A stretch of 64,000 nucleotides of DNA from Rhizobium sp. SG_E_25_P2 (GTDB taxonomy: Bacteria; Pseudomonadota; Alphaproteobacteria; Rhizobiales; Rhizobiaceae). The stretch spans positions 372,001-436,000 of the forward strand of contig NZ_JARXVM010000002.1 in assembly GCF_029892285.1 (NCBI RefSeq), written 5' to 3'. The notes beneath the pieces were generated by a model, which did no database searches, was not told where the DNA came from, and saw only the letters and a list, made by a program, of their open reading frames with translations. Within the stretch, counting starts at the first letter, position 1. Each line of letters opens with the position of its first letter. Below, one piece after another: positions 43,632-51,345 of the stretch. Both the position numbers and the translations under genes were made by a program.

Positions 43632-44087
43632 ATGCTCAAAGGTCTATCGCCGCTTCTGAACGCGGATGTGCTTTATGTTCTTAAATCCATGGGTCATGGC
43701 GACTATATCGTCTTGTCGGATCTCAATTTTCCGTCTGAATCGGTCGCCCAGCAGACCGTCCATGGCAGTCTTTTGCGCATGGAGAACACCACGTCCGCTC
43801 AGGCGGCGGCGGCGATCTTGTCTTTGATGCCGCTCGACACATTCATCGACAATGCCGCCCAGCGTATGGAAGTGGTGGGCAATGCCGACGAGATCCCGCT
43901 TGTGCAGCAGGAAGTCCAGTCGGCGATCGACACGGCGGAAGGCAAGCATTGGCCGCTGGTCGGCGTGGAGCGTTACGCCTTTTACGATCTCGCCAAGAAA
44001 GCATATGCCGTGATCCAGACCGGCGAACGTCGTTTCTATGGCTGCTTCATGCTCACCAAGGGCGTGATCCCGCCGGATGCCGCGTGA
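43632..44087 (+). CDS. RbsD/FucU-family sugar mutarotase (copy 2)
   Basis: A 151-residue paralogue of the mutarotase at 37816-38256. It has LKSMGHGDYIVLSDLNFPSE with the catalytic His-Gly-Asp, and RRFYGCFMLTKGVI at the end. Compared with copy 1, the residue stretch after SDLN differs (FPSES against HPAAT), so substrate preference may differ. GGGAGG lies upstream of the ATG. It precedes the ribokinase gene by 7 bases, which by itself resembles the rbs operon. Confidence 0.88.
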   Translation: MLKGLSPLLNADVLYVLKSMGHGDYIVLSDLNFPSESVAQQTVHGSLLRMENTTSAQAAAAILSLMPLDTFIDNAAQRMEVVGNADEIPLVQQEVQSAIDTAEGKHWPLVGVERYAFYDLAKKAYAVIQTGERRFYGCFMLTKGVIPPDAA

Positions 44088-44094
44088 GGCTGCC

Positions 44095-45018
44095 ATGTCG
44101 CATGATATCGTAATCCTTGGCGTCTTCGTCGCCGACACCGCCTATCGCGCCGCTCGCCAGCCGAAGCTTGGAGAAACCATTCTCGGCAAGAGCTTCTCGC
44201 TCGGGCCAGGCGGCAAAGGCTCCAATCAGGCTGTCGCCGCAGCCCGCGCCGGCGGTGACGTCGCGTTCCTGTCCAAACTCGGCGACGATGCGTTTGCCGA
44301 CATGGCGATGAAGACATGGGAAACGGCTGGCGTGAACCCGGTCGTCAGCCGTGACCCCGCGAGCTATACCGGCGCGGCCTATATCTTCCTCGAGGAAGGG
44401 ACGGGCAACAACGCCATCATCGTCGCGCCTGGCGCAGCAGCGACGATTTCGCCGGCGGACATGGAGGCCCGGGCCGATCTGATCGGCAGTGCGAAGATTT
44501 TCGTAACGCAGCTCGAACAGCCGCTTGACGCGGCGGTGCGCGCTTTGGAAATCGCCAAGGCGGGTGGGGCGATCACCATCCTCAATCCGGCTCCGGCGCA
44601 GCCGCTCGACGCCTCCGTGTTCGCGCTTTGCGACTATGTCACGCCCAACGAGAGCGAAGCGGAAATCCTGACCGGCCTGCCGGTGACAACAGTCGACGAG
44701 GCCAGGGCAGCGGCCGAAAAACTCCTGTCGATGGGCGTCAAGACGGCGATTATCACGCTCGGCGCGCAGGGAGCGCTCTATCATACGGCGGGCGAATCCA
44801 GACTTGTCCCGGCGTTCAAGGTCGGGGAGGTGGTCGACACCACGGGGGCAGGCGACGCGTTCAATGGCGGTTTCGCCGCGGCGCTTTCACGCGGCTCTGC
44901 GCCCGTCGACGCTGTTGGTTTCGGGTCGGCTGTCGCGGGTATCTCCGTCACGCGCCCCGGCACAGCCCCGGCGATGCCATCGCGGGAGGAAGCCGAAGCG
45001 CTGCTGCGCTCCGCGTAA
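44095..45018 (+). CDS. rbsK: PfkB-family carbohydrate kinase, ribokinase type
   Basis: A 307-residue ribokinase-like kinase. Substrate-binding GPGGKGSNQAVAAARAG is the first PfkB signature, VTPNESEAEILTG follows the hinge, and DTTGAGDAFNGGFAAAL carries the catalytic aspartate and anion hole. It phosphorylates ribose or a related free sugar at the terminal hydroxyl. The ATG at 44095 has GAGG upstream. It ends the rightward operon before a strong hairpin. The gene symbol is by family similarity; deoxyribose or another pentose is possible. Confidence 0.85.
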   Translation: MSHDIVILGVFVADTAYRAARQPKLGETILGKSFSLGPGGKGSNQAVAAARAGGDVAFLSKLGDDAFADMAMKTWETAGVNPVVSRDPASYTGAAYIFLEEGTGNNAIIVAPGAAATISPADMEARADLIGSAKIFVTQLEQPLDAAVRALEIAKAGGAITILNPAPAQPLDASVFALCDYVTPNESEAEILTGLPVTTVDEARAAAEKLLSMGVKTAIITLGAQGALYHTAGESRLVPAFKVGEVVDTTGAGDAFNGGFAAALSRGSAPVDAVGFGSAVAGISVTRPGTAPAMPSREEAEALLRSA

Positions 45019-45032
45019 CAATCAAACATTCA

Positions 45033-45076
45033 GCGTTAAAACCGCGGTCGCCATACGGCAACCGCGGTTTTAACGC
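45033..45076. terminator. bidirectional 16-bp hairpin between ribokinase and fliJ-like genes
   Basis: GCGTTAAAACCGCGGT (45033-45048) pairs perfectly with its complement at 45061-45076 around a 12-base loop. Each arm includes four A or T that could act as the T tract in either direction. It lies between convergent genes. Confidence 0.7.
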
Positions 45077-45163
45077 GTGTTGGAATGACATCAAGCCGCG
45101 CCTGTGCACGCCCGCTGGTTTGGGCCGCGCGGCTTGATCTCACGTCGTCAGGGCGATGCCGCT

Positions 45164-45508
45164 TTAGGCGCGCATCTTCACGTCCCGTTCCTCGATCGCC
45201 GAGGCTTTGTCGAATTCGGCCTGCAACTCTTCCACCTGGGCTTCCGCAGCGTCCTGCTGAACCTTCAGTTCCTTGATGGAGACCTGAAGATTGTCGGCCC
45301 GCTGACGGGCGGCCTTGGCGAAAGTGGAATAGGCGAAGTGGTTGGGATCCGTGATTCCGGACTTCTTTTCCTCGTAGAGGATCTGGTTTTCCAGATCTTT
45401 GGCCATACGCTCAAATTCGGCCATCATCATCTGAAGCTGTTTCAACTGCCGGCGTTTTTCCTTCAGCTGGAATTCCTTCAGACGCACTAGGCTCTCACGC
45501 GACTTCAT
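45164..45508 (-). CDS. fliJ: FliJ-like flagellar export chaperone
   Basis: A 114-residue, strongly helical and charged protein, almost entirely coiled coil (SRESLVRLKEFQLKEKRRQL, QMMMAEFERMAKDLENQI). It matches the short FliJ-like proteins encoded beside ctrA in rhizobia. FliJ helps couple flagellar export substrates to the FliI ATPase. The ATG at 45508 has GGAG about 8 bases upstream; a TTG two codons earlier is less likely. It is divergent from ctrA, with a 436-base shared control region. No other flagellar gene is in the window, so the name rests on context and coiled-coil character. Confidence 0.7.
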   Translation of the reverse strand: MKSRESLVRLKEFQLKEKRRQLKQLQMMMAEFERMAKDLENQILYEEKKSGITDPNHFAYSTFAKAARQRADNLQVSIKELKVQQDAAEAQVEELQAEFDKASAIEERDVKMRA

Positions 45509-45597
45509 ACGCAATACTCCATGGATAGCGAGACCCGCTTACAACAGGACTGCCCGTCGGGGGATTTTCATAATCCCTCGAAAAAAGTGCGCCGACG

Positions 45598-45840
45598 TTA
45601 ATGAAAACATAACGGCGGTAACCTTTCGTTTACGTGCATCGTTAATGATAGCCAACATCATTTAAGGGTCGGTAAATGACTGGGGTCATGGATCGACTAA
45701 GTCCAAAGAATGAGTCTGCGGAGTCAGTTAGCCGGAGATCTTAACCTTACGCGTTAAGAGAGGTCGTCGGAATGTGTGATGAAAATCAGAGGGCTACGAA
45801 AAATCTTTAACAAATACGATACACCTTGCCAGGGTGAATC
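45598..45840. promoter_or_regulatory. ctrA control region: CtrA-box-like motifs and GANTC sites
   Basis: TTAA-N7-ATAAC (45598-45613) is one base off the CtrA box, read on the minus strand as TTAT-N7-TTAAC. Weaker matches are GTAA-N7-TTTAC (45618-45633) and TTAA-N7-TAAAT (45662-45677). TCTTAAC and GTTAAGA (around 45740-45759) make an inverted repeat. GANTC methylation sites occur at 45712-45716, 45721-45725 and 45836-45840. This is the pattern expected of autoregulated, methylation-sensitive ctrA. Confidence 0.6.
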
Positions 45841-45944
45841 AGAATTTGTTAACCATTTGATGGCAGCCTCCAAATCAGGCAAAAGCTGGATCCTAGCCGG
45901 GTTAGGACGTTGCACCTTTCAAGGCGGCGGAAAAGGGGACGAAG

Positions 45945-46646
45945 ATGCGGGTTCTACTAATTGAAGACGATAGCGCGACAGCGCAGAGCATTGAGCTTAT
46001 GCTCAAATCCGAAAGTTTTAACGTTTACACGACCGATTTGGGCGAGGAAGGCGTCGATCTGGGCAAGCTGTATGATTATGATATCATCCTGCTCGACCTG
46101 AATCTGCCTGATATGTCCGGCTATGAAGTGCTGCGCACTCTACGCCTTTCGAAGGTCAAGACTCCCATCCTGATCCTGTCCGGCATGGCCGGCATCGAGG
46201 ACAAGGTGCGCGGTCTCGGCTTCGGCGCAGACGACTACATGACCAAGCCGTTCCACAAGGACGAGCTGGTGGCGCGCATTCACGCGATCGTGCGCCGCTC
46301 CAAGGGTCATGCCCAGTCGGTCATCATCACCGGCGACCTGATTGTCAATCTCGACGCCAAGACGGTCGAAATTGGCGGCCAGCGCGTGCATCTGACCGGC
46401 AAGGAATATCAGATGCTGGAACTGCTGTCGCTGCGCAAGGGCACGACACTGACGAAGGAAATGTTCCTCAACCACCTTTATGGCGGCATGGACGAGCCTG
46501 AACTGAAGATCATCGACGTCTTCATCTGCAAGCTTCGCAAGAAGCTCGCAGCCGCCGCCGGCGGCGCCAACTATATCGAAACGGTCTGGGGCCGCGGCTA
46601 TGTGCTGCGCGAACCCGACGGTTCCGAGCTTATGGAAAGCGCCTGA
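45945..46646 (+). CDS. ctrA: cell-cycle response regulator CtrA
   Basis: A 233-residue OmpR/PhoB-type response regulator, the master cell-cycle regulator of alphaproteobacteria. The receiver domain begins [20 protein letters not shown], with phospho-acceptor D51 ([10 protein letters not shown]) and Lys in [11 protein letters not shown]. The DNA-binding domain ends in the characteristic [19 protein letters not shown] and VWGRGYVLR. The match to CtrA is close along the full length. It represses or activates division, flagellar and envelope genes at TTAA-N7-TTAA sites. ChpT, its phosphodonor, is encoded less than 1 kb downstream on the opposite strand. Confidence 0.98.
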   Translation: MRVLLIEDDSATAQSIELMLKSESFNVYTTDLGEEGVDLGKLYDYDIILLDLNLPDMSGYEVLRTLRLSKVKTPILILSGMAGIEDKVRGLGFGADDYMTKPFHKDELVARIHAIVRRSKGHAQSVIITGDLIVNLDAKTVEIGGQRVHLTGKEYQMLELLSLRKGTTLTKEMFLNHLYGGMDEPELKIIDVFICKLRKKLAAAAGGANYIETVWGRGYVLREPDGSELMESA

Positions 46647-46672
46647 TCCCTTAGCCTCGCCGTATTTCCCGC

Positions 46673-46717
46673 AAAAACCTGCCTCGCATCGCGAGGTGGG
46701 CTTTTGCTGTTTTTTGG
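46673..46717 (+). terminator. terminator downstream of ctrA
   Basis: CCTCGC (46682-46687) and GCGAGG (46691-46696) form a stem with a 3-base loop, flanked by AAAA and TTTT, and a six-T run follows at about 46710. It lies 27 bases after the ctrA stop. Confidence 0.75.
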
Positions 46718-46800
46718 AGGCGCAGCGCGACCTGGGGGCTTGCGGAGCTTATGGAGGCGCCGCGTCGCCATTCTCGTGGGAAAATTGTTGTATCGGACTG

Positions 46801-47175
46801 TCAGGCCACGGCTTCTATCGCGGCAATGCCCGCGAAGGCGGCGGCGAGCACTTTGCGATCGAAAGGCTTGAGAAGGAAATCGGACGCGCCGGCGCTCTTG
46901 CCCGCCATCAGGCTCCGCAGATCGGCCTTGACCAGGCTGTAGAGGATCAGCGGGCGGCGACCGTCGCGCATGTTGCGGACAGCGCGAATAAGATCGAGCG
47001 CGCCGGTCATGGCCGAATCGACGATCATGGCGTCCGGCATCTGGGCGTCGCTTCGCGCCAGCGCCTCAAGCGTCGAGGCGCATTCGCCACAGTCGTAGCC
47101 CATTTGTCCAAGTAATTCGGCGGCGATTTTTCTCACCGCTTCGCTCTCATCCGCAATCAGAACACGCAACTTCAT
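46801..47175 (-). CDS. single-domain response regulator (receiver only)
   Basis: A 124-residue stand-alone receiver domain without output domain. The acidic pair is in LIADESEAV, the phospho-acceptor is D53 (AMIVDSAMTG), and Lys is in DFLLKPFDRK. The Thr/Ser position is in LILYSLVKAD. The ATG at 47175 matches the family start. It lies between ctrA and chpT, on the chpT strand, about 115 bases after chpT. Such free receivers (DivK and CpdR are examples) modulate kinases or adaptors. I cannot say which it resembles most. Confidence 0.85.
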   Translation of the reverse strand: MKLRVLIADESEAVRKIAAELLGQMGYDCGECASTLEALARSDAQMPDAMIVDSAMTGALDLIRAVRNMRDGRRPLILYSLVKADLRSLMAGKSAGASDFLLKPFDRKVLAAAFAGIAAIEAVA

Positions 47176-47290
47176 TGTTCGCCCTATTGTCGTTCTTCCG
47201 CGCCGCCGCAAAGATTATGGAGAAACCCATAAACAAGCAGTTACTTTTGGAGCAGCGCACGCCTACAAACAAACGGAGCGATTGAGGCGT

Positions 47291-47941
47291 TTATTCGGCA
47301 GTCGCCATCACGGCCGTATAGACGAGGGAATCCTCCGTCTGCATCGCGGAAAGAACCATGCCAGCCTCTTCGGCGAGCAGCACGGTGTAATAGGGCTGTA
47401 TGGCGTGGGCGTCGATCGCCTCCTCCACCTGCCCGGAATTGATTTCCATGAATTTCGGCGGCAGGCGCATCATCCGGCCCTTGGCGACAAGCGTGAACTT
47501 GGCCTCATGTTCAGGGTGTTCGAGCGTGACGTCGATGACGCCGCCGCGGGGAATCGAGCCATAGGCCACCAGGAACAGGTTCAGAAGCATCTTGACGCGG
47601 TTCTTGGGAATGATGGCGCGGGGGCCGCTCCAGACCACTTCGGTCTTCTTCTCGGCGGCGGCGAAATCCTTGGCCGCCTTTTCCGCTTCGCCGGTGTCGA
47701 TGGACGCGCCGACCGACCCGGATGCGCCGAAGGCCAGACGGGCCAGCTTGAGCCGAACCGAAGCGTTCAGAGCCGAGGTGCGGATGAGATCGAGCGCATC
47801 GGCGTCGGATCCGCCTTCATCGAGCAGTTCAAGCCCGTTGTTGATGGCGCCGACCGGAGAAATCACGTCATGGCAGACGCGGCTGCACAAAAGCGCGGCG
47901 AGATCGGATCCTGCAAGGGTCAGGTTCGGGTTCTTGGCCAT
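47291..47941 (-). CDS. chpT: histidine phosphotransferase ChpT
   Basis: A 216-residue dimeric phosphotransferase that passes phosphate from the hybrid kinase CckA to CtrA and CpdR. The helical hairpin carries LAALLCSRVCHDVISPVGAI, with phospho-accepting H24, then NNGLELLDEG. The C-terminal part is a degenerate HATPase-like domain (MLLNLFLVAYGSIPRGGVID) that does not bind ATP. Its presence next to ctrA is a typical alphaproteobacterial arrangement. Length is normal. Confidence 0.95.
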   Translation of the reverse strand: MAKNPNLTLAGSDLAALLCSRVCHDVISPVGAINNGLELLDEGGSDADALDLIRTSALNASVRLKLARLAFGASGSVGASIDTGEAEKAAKDFAAAEKKTEVVWSGPRAIIPKNRVKMLLNLFLVAYGSIPRGGVIDVTLEHPEHEAKFTLVAKGRMMRLPPKFMEINSGQVEEAIDAHAIQPYYTVLLAEEAGMVLSAMQTEDSLVYTAVMATAE

Positions 47942-48069
47942 GTCGTTCTCCTTGGGGACATCCGGGAAATGCCCGGCATGGTCGCGTCATATTCTCGTCA
48001 TTCAATGCTTGCGCCGCGCGCGCCGATCAATTGGGCGTTCACTGTCAGCCATAAAGACACCACATTTGG

Positions 48070-48085
48070 TAAACCGATTATTAAG
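48070..48085 (+). promoter_or_regulatory. CtrA-box-like site upstream of eipA
   Basis: TAAA-CCGATTA-TTAAG (48070-48085) resembles TTAA-N7-TTAAC with three mismatches, about 100 bases before eipA. EipA expression is reported to depend on CtrA in Brucella, so the site is worth noting, but the match is imperfect. Confidence 0.35.
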
Positions 48086-48186
48086 CGGATGGCTGCACTA
48101 TGCACATAATTTGTTTCGGGGCCTTGTTTCAACGCCGATGTTGGCGTCCGGCGCCGAATTGGCCAAATGAAGAGACGGACGGACAG

Positions 48187-48759
48187 ATGACCAAACCGCC
48201 AAAACTCGCCCGCTTGATCGGCATCTTCTTCTTCATCCTTTCCCTTGTCGGCTATTCTCCGGCTCGCGCGCAAAGCGATCAATATACGATGATCGAGATC
48301 GTCGACGCCGGCCACGGCTTTTTTGGTTCGACCACGGGTGGACTGGCCAAGGTCATCGAGAAGGCCTTCCAGAAATACGGCCTGCCTAACGGCTACATAC
48401 TAGGACAGGAAGGCGCCGGGGCCTTTATCGCCGGCGCGACCTATGGCGAAGGCGACCTCTACACCAAGAACGCCGGTCAACATAATGTCTATTGGCAGGG
48501 GCCGTCGCTCGGAATCGATTACGGCGGAGCTGGCAGCCGGGTAATGATGCTGGTCTATAATCTTCCCGAAGTGAACAGCTTGTACAAGCGCTATGGCGGC
48601 GTCAGCGGCCAGGCCTATGTGATTGCCGGTTTCGGAATGACGGTGATGGAGTCCCGCGACGTTCTGCTCGTGCCGATCCGCACCGGCGTCGGCGCGCGGT
48701 TAGGCCTGAATGTTGGTTATCTCAAGCTCACCCGCAAGCCGACCTGGAACCCGTTCTGA
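48187..48759 (+). CDS. eipA: envelope protein EipA (DUF1134)
   Basis: A 190-residue exported protein: signal peptide at 1-28 (LIGIFFFILSLVGYSPARAQ), then the DUF1134 core with IVDAGHGFFGSTTGGLAKVI, LGQEGAGAFIAGATYGEGDL and GIDYGGAGSRVMMLVYNLPE. The family is restricted to alphaproteobacteria; the Brucella member is needed for cell-envelope integrity and forms a small beta-barrel in the periplasm. The ATG at 48187 begins a clear signal peptide; the upstream extension is rejected. It lies close to ctrA and chpT, in keeping with its CtrA-linked regulation. Confidence 0.92.
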   Translation: MTKPPKLARLIGIFFFILSLVGYSPARAQSDQYTMIEIVDAGHGFFGSTTGGLAKVIEKAFQKYGLPNGYILGQEGAGAFIAGATYGEGDLYTKNAGQHNVYWQGPSLGIDYGGAGSRVMMLVYNLPEVNSLYKRYGGVSGQAYVIAGFGMTVMESRDVLLVPIRTGVGARLGLNVGYLKLTRKPTWNPF

Positions 48760-48835
48760 CCGGCGACGTTTGCTCGAATGCCCGCTGCGAGATACAGTAG
48801 CGGATGACGTCCCGATAGAGATATGCGCTTTGGCG

Positions 48836-48857
48836 CGCTGAGCCTGTCGAAGGACGA
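48836..48857 (+). repeat. short REP-like word
   Basis: CTGAGCCTGTCGAAGGAC (48838-48855) is a known repetitive word of alphaproteobacterial genomes, usually found in intergenic palindromes. It stands between eipA and the next gene and argues for the later start codon of that gene. Confidence 0.5.
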
Positions 48858-48885
48858 CTGTGGATCTGAACGGCGCGAGGCGGTC

Positions 48886-50070
48886 GTGATTGAATATGGA
48901 TTGCTTTTCGGCCTCGGCTTTCTGACCGCTATCGTCGCGGCGCTGCTGGTCGCGCCCGCCATACATCGGCGAATTGTCGCCTATACCGAAAACAGGATCA
49001 TGACGACCTTGCCGATCAACCGGCAGGAATTGCGCGCCCAGAAAGATATGGTCCGGGCCGAGATGGCTGCGGCCATGGCGCGCACAAGCCACGATCTCAG
49101 GGTGGAGCGCGAGAAACTCGGGGCGGCGACGATTTCCCGAGACGAAGTCGCTGCGGACGCCTCCCGGCTTTACGGCCAGAACAGTGATCTGCGTCAGACG
49201 ATCGAAAGCATGAAGGTCGATGCCGCAGAGATGAGAGCGGAGCTGCGCAATGAGGAACTGGCGCTGATCCGGACGAAAGAAGCGTTGGCCAAGAGTGAAC
49301 ACGCCGCCAAGATGACGGAAGCCCGCATCGACGAGCTGCTGCACAGGGCCTATCGTCTCGGCGTCGAGATCGACAATCTCAAAATCGAACTCGCCAGCCG
49401 CGACACCGAAATCGAGGGCTTGAAACTTCGCGTCAATGGTCTACGCGATGAGCGCGAGACCTTGCGTGATGACCTCAAGGCGATGACGACGCGGGCGAAA
49501 GACGCTGAATTGCGGCTGGCTCGCGAAGAGAACAAGACCCGCCGGCTTGAAGAGAAGCTGAATGACGAAGTTTCGAGCAGCATCGACAAGGACACCGTGC
49601 TTGAGCGCAGGATGGGCGAAATCGCCAAGCTGAGAAACAGAATCAAGCAGCCGGGCGACACGACGCCGGGGCCGCTGCCTTTCGTGGAGCGCACGATTTT
49701 GATCGACAAGACGGGTCAACGCTCCGCCGCCGCGTCGGCCATGGAGAAAGCTGCCCAGCCCGTTCCAGGTAAACGGCAAAAGCCGACGGTCAAAGTCATC
49801 GACGCGCGCGCGGCAGCCGACCTTTCCGAGCAGATCAAAACCACCTCTCTGAAAGCCGCCGAGACGCTGATGGCGCTGGATCCGGCCGGGGACGATGCGA
49901 TGCGTGAGGAAATCGCCGGCATCGCGGCGAAAATGATTGCGATTGTTGGTCAGGGCGAAGGGGCAGATTCGGCGATCCGCGCCATCATCTCGCCCACGCC
50001 TTCGGCCAATGAGCATGGGCGACTTTCGCTTGGCAACCGGGCTCGAAACGAACTCTATCCGGAAAGCTGA
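48886..50070 (+). CDS. membrane-anchored coiled-coil protein, function unknown
   Basis: A 394-residue protein with one N-terminal membrane segment (YGLLFGLGFLTAIVAALLVA) followed by a long coiled coil, about residues 45-265, rich in Glu, Arg and Leu (IDNLKIELASRDTEIEGLKL, LRDERETLRDDLKAMTTRAK), and a less structured C-terminal 130 residues. The GTG at 48886 has GAGG upstream and opens directly into the membrane segment; an ATG at 48823 would overlap a REP-like word. I recognise no named family beyond conserved hypothetical proteins of Rhizobiales. Being next to eipA, an envelope or division scaffold role is conceivable. Confidence 0.75.
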   Translation: MIEYGLLFGLGFLTAIVAALLVAPAIHRRIVAYTENRIMTTLPINRQELRAQKDMVRAEMAAAMARTSHDLRVEREKLGAATISRDEVAADASRLYGQNSDLRQTIESMKVDAAEMRAELRNEELALIRTKEALAKSEHAAKMTEARIDELLHRAYRLGVEIDNLKIELASRDTEIEGLKLRVNGLRDERETLRDDLKAMTTRAKDAELRLAREENKTRRLEEKLNDEVSSSIDKDTVLERRMGEIAKLRNRIKQPGDTTPGPLPFVERTILIDKTGQRSAAASAMEKAAQPVPGKRQKPTVKVIDARAAADLSEQIKTTSLKAAETLMALDPAGDDAMREEIAGIAAKMIAIVGQGEGADSAIRAIISPTPSANEHGRLSLGNRARNELYPES

Positions 50071-50092
50071 GCAAGCGGGCGCCCTGCGGCGA

Positions 50093-50926
50093 TCAGATCC
50101 TTCGCATGGCCGAAGCCACGGCGAAGAGAGCTATGCCTGTGGCGACGCCGGCGTTGAGGCTATCGAGCCCCGGCGCCTGCGGAATGCGCGCCGTCCGCAC
50201 AGCGTCCAACACCTGCGGCGGCAGGCCTTCGCCTTCGGTTCCTGTCAAAAGCGCCATGCGCGGCGCGGCCGGGATATCGCGGATATCAATATTGCCAGAC
50301 GGAGACAGGCCCCAGATGTCGAAACCGGATGCAATCAAGGCGCTAATGAGGTCGGCGGCCGTGCCGGACTTGACGTAGGGAAGCTTCAGCGCCGCGCCGA
50401 CGGACACACGCAGCGCCTTGCGGTAGAGCGGATCGCAGCAGGTTTCATCGAGAAACACGGCGTCGGCGCCGAAGGCAGCGGCATTGCGGAAGATCGCGCC
50501 GATATTGTCATGATTGGCGATGCCAATCGCGGCGACCACGAGGGCGTCGCGCGGCAGCCCGGCCAGCCGATCCTCAATTCTCGGCTCGCTGGCGCGACGA
50601 CCCAGAGCCAGCACGCCGCGATGAATATCGAAGCCGACCACGGCGTTCATCACCGCGCGGTCGGCCACATAGATGGGCGTCTCAGCAGGAAAAGCCCCGA
50701 TTATGTCGGATAGACCGGCGGCGCGATTTTCGAGCAGGAAGACGGCCTCGGCTTCAAAATCCCCGCCCCGGCGCGCCGCATCCGCCAGAAGCCGCAACAC
50801 CACCGTGCCCTCGGCGATGAATTGTCCCTGCGCCCGGCGCAAGTCACGTTCACGGATGTCGCCGAACGCGGCGATGCGTGGATCGTCCCGATCCGAGATC
50901 CTGATCAGCCGGTCGTTCAGATTCAT
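50093..50926 (-). CDS. SpoU/TrmH-family RNA 2'-O-methyltransferase
   Basis: A 277-residue SPOUT methyltransferase. Motif 1 is IGIANHDNIGAIFRNAAAFG, motif 2 is MALLTGTEGEGLPPQVLDA, and motif 3 is GLDSLNAGVATGIALF, the three blocks that form the knotted S-adenosylmethionine site. An N-terminal substrate-binding domain of about 100 residues precedes. Its target, tRNA or rRNA ribose, is not decided by sequence. Its start overlaps the stop of the upstream small membrane protein (ATGA). Confidence 0.92.
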   Translation of the reverse strand: MNLNDRLIRISDRDDPRIAAFGDIRERDLRRAQGQFIAEGTVVLRLLADAARRGGDFEAEAVFLLENRAAGLSDIIGAFPAETPIYVADRAVMNAVVGFDIHRGVLALGRRASEPRIEDRLAGLPRDALVVAAIGIANHDNIGAIFRNAAAFGADAVFLDETCCDPLYRKALRVSVGAALKLPYVKSGTAADLISALIASGFDIWGLSPSGNIDIRDIPAAPRMALLTGTEGEGLPPQVLDAVRTARIPQAPGLDSLNAGVATGIALFAVASAMRRI

Positions 50927-51318
50927 GGCTCGGGCACGGCGACGGTGATATCTGAGATCGTCTTACCCGTTGCGATGTCATGGACGATCATCACGCGGCG
51001 GCCGCTGGCGTCGGTGCCCGAAAACCAGACACGGTTGCCGTCGACGGTGGTGGCTTCGTTGACAAAACCTTTGGGCAGGGTGATGGTCTGGGTCGCAAGT
51101 GGCGCGGTGAGCGCCTGTGCCGCAGCGGGAGCCGTGTCCGCCTGTTGGGCGGCCGAATTGTTCTTGGCCTTGTAGACAAGCGCGCCGAGGACCGCCATAA
51201 GGGCGACAATGATGGCCGAGCTCGAAACGAAAAGCAGGCGCACCATCTTCCGGCGCACTTTTTCCAGCGTCGGATCGAGCGGCTTCTCTTCTTCCTCGGG
51301 GAGATTCGGATTGTTCAT
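50923..51318 (-). CDS. small single-pass membrane protein (DUF6476-like)
   Basis: A 131-residue protein with an acidic N-terminus (NLPEEEEKPLDPTLEKVRRK), one membrane helix at about 27-48 (LLFVSSSAIIVALMAVLGAL), an Ala/Gln-rich linker, and a C-terminal domain with VWFSGTDASGRRVMIVHDIA. This is the architecture of small fimbrial-like or DUF6476 alphaproteobacterial proteins. It is divergent from the rluD-type gene and overlaps the methyltransferase gene. Function unknown. Confidence 0.7.
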   Translation of the reverse strand: MNNPNLPEEEEKPLDPTLEKVRRKMVRLLFVSSSAIIVALMAVLGALVYKAKNNSAAQQADTAPAAAQALTAPLATQTITLPKGFVNEATTVDGNRVWFSGTDASGRRVMIVHDIATGKTISDITVAVPEP

Positions 51319-51345
51319 CGCAGGTCCTGATCGGGTTTGAGCTTC

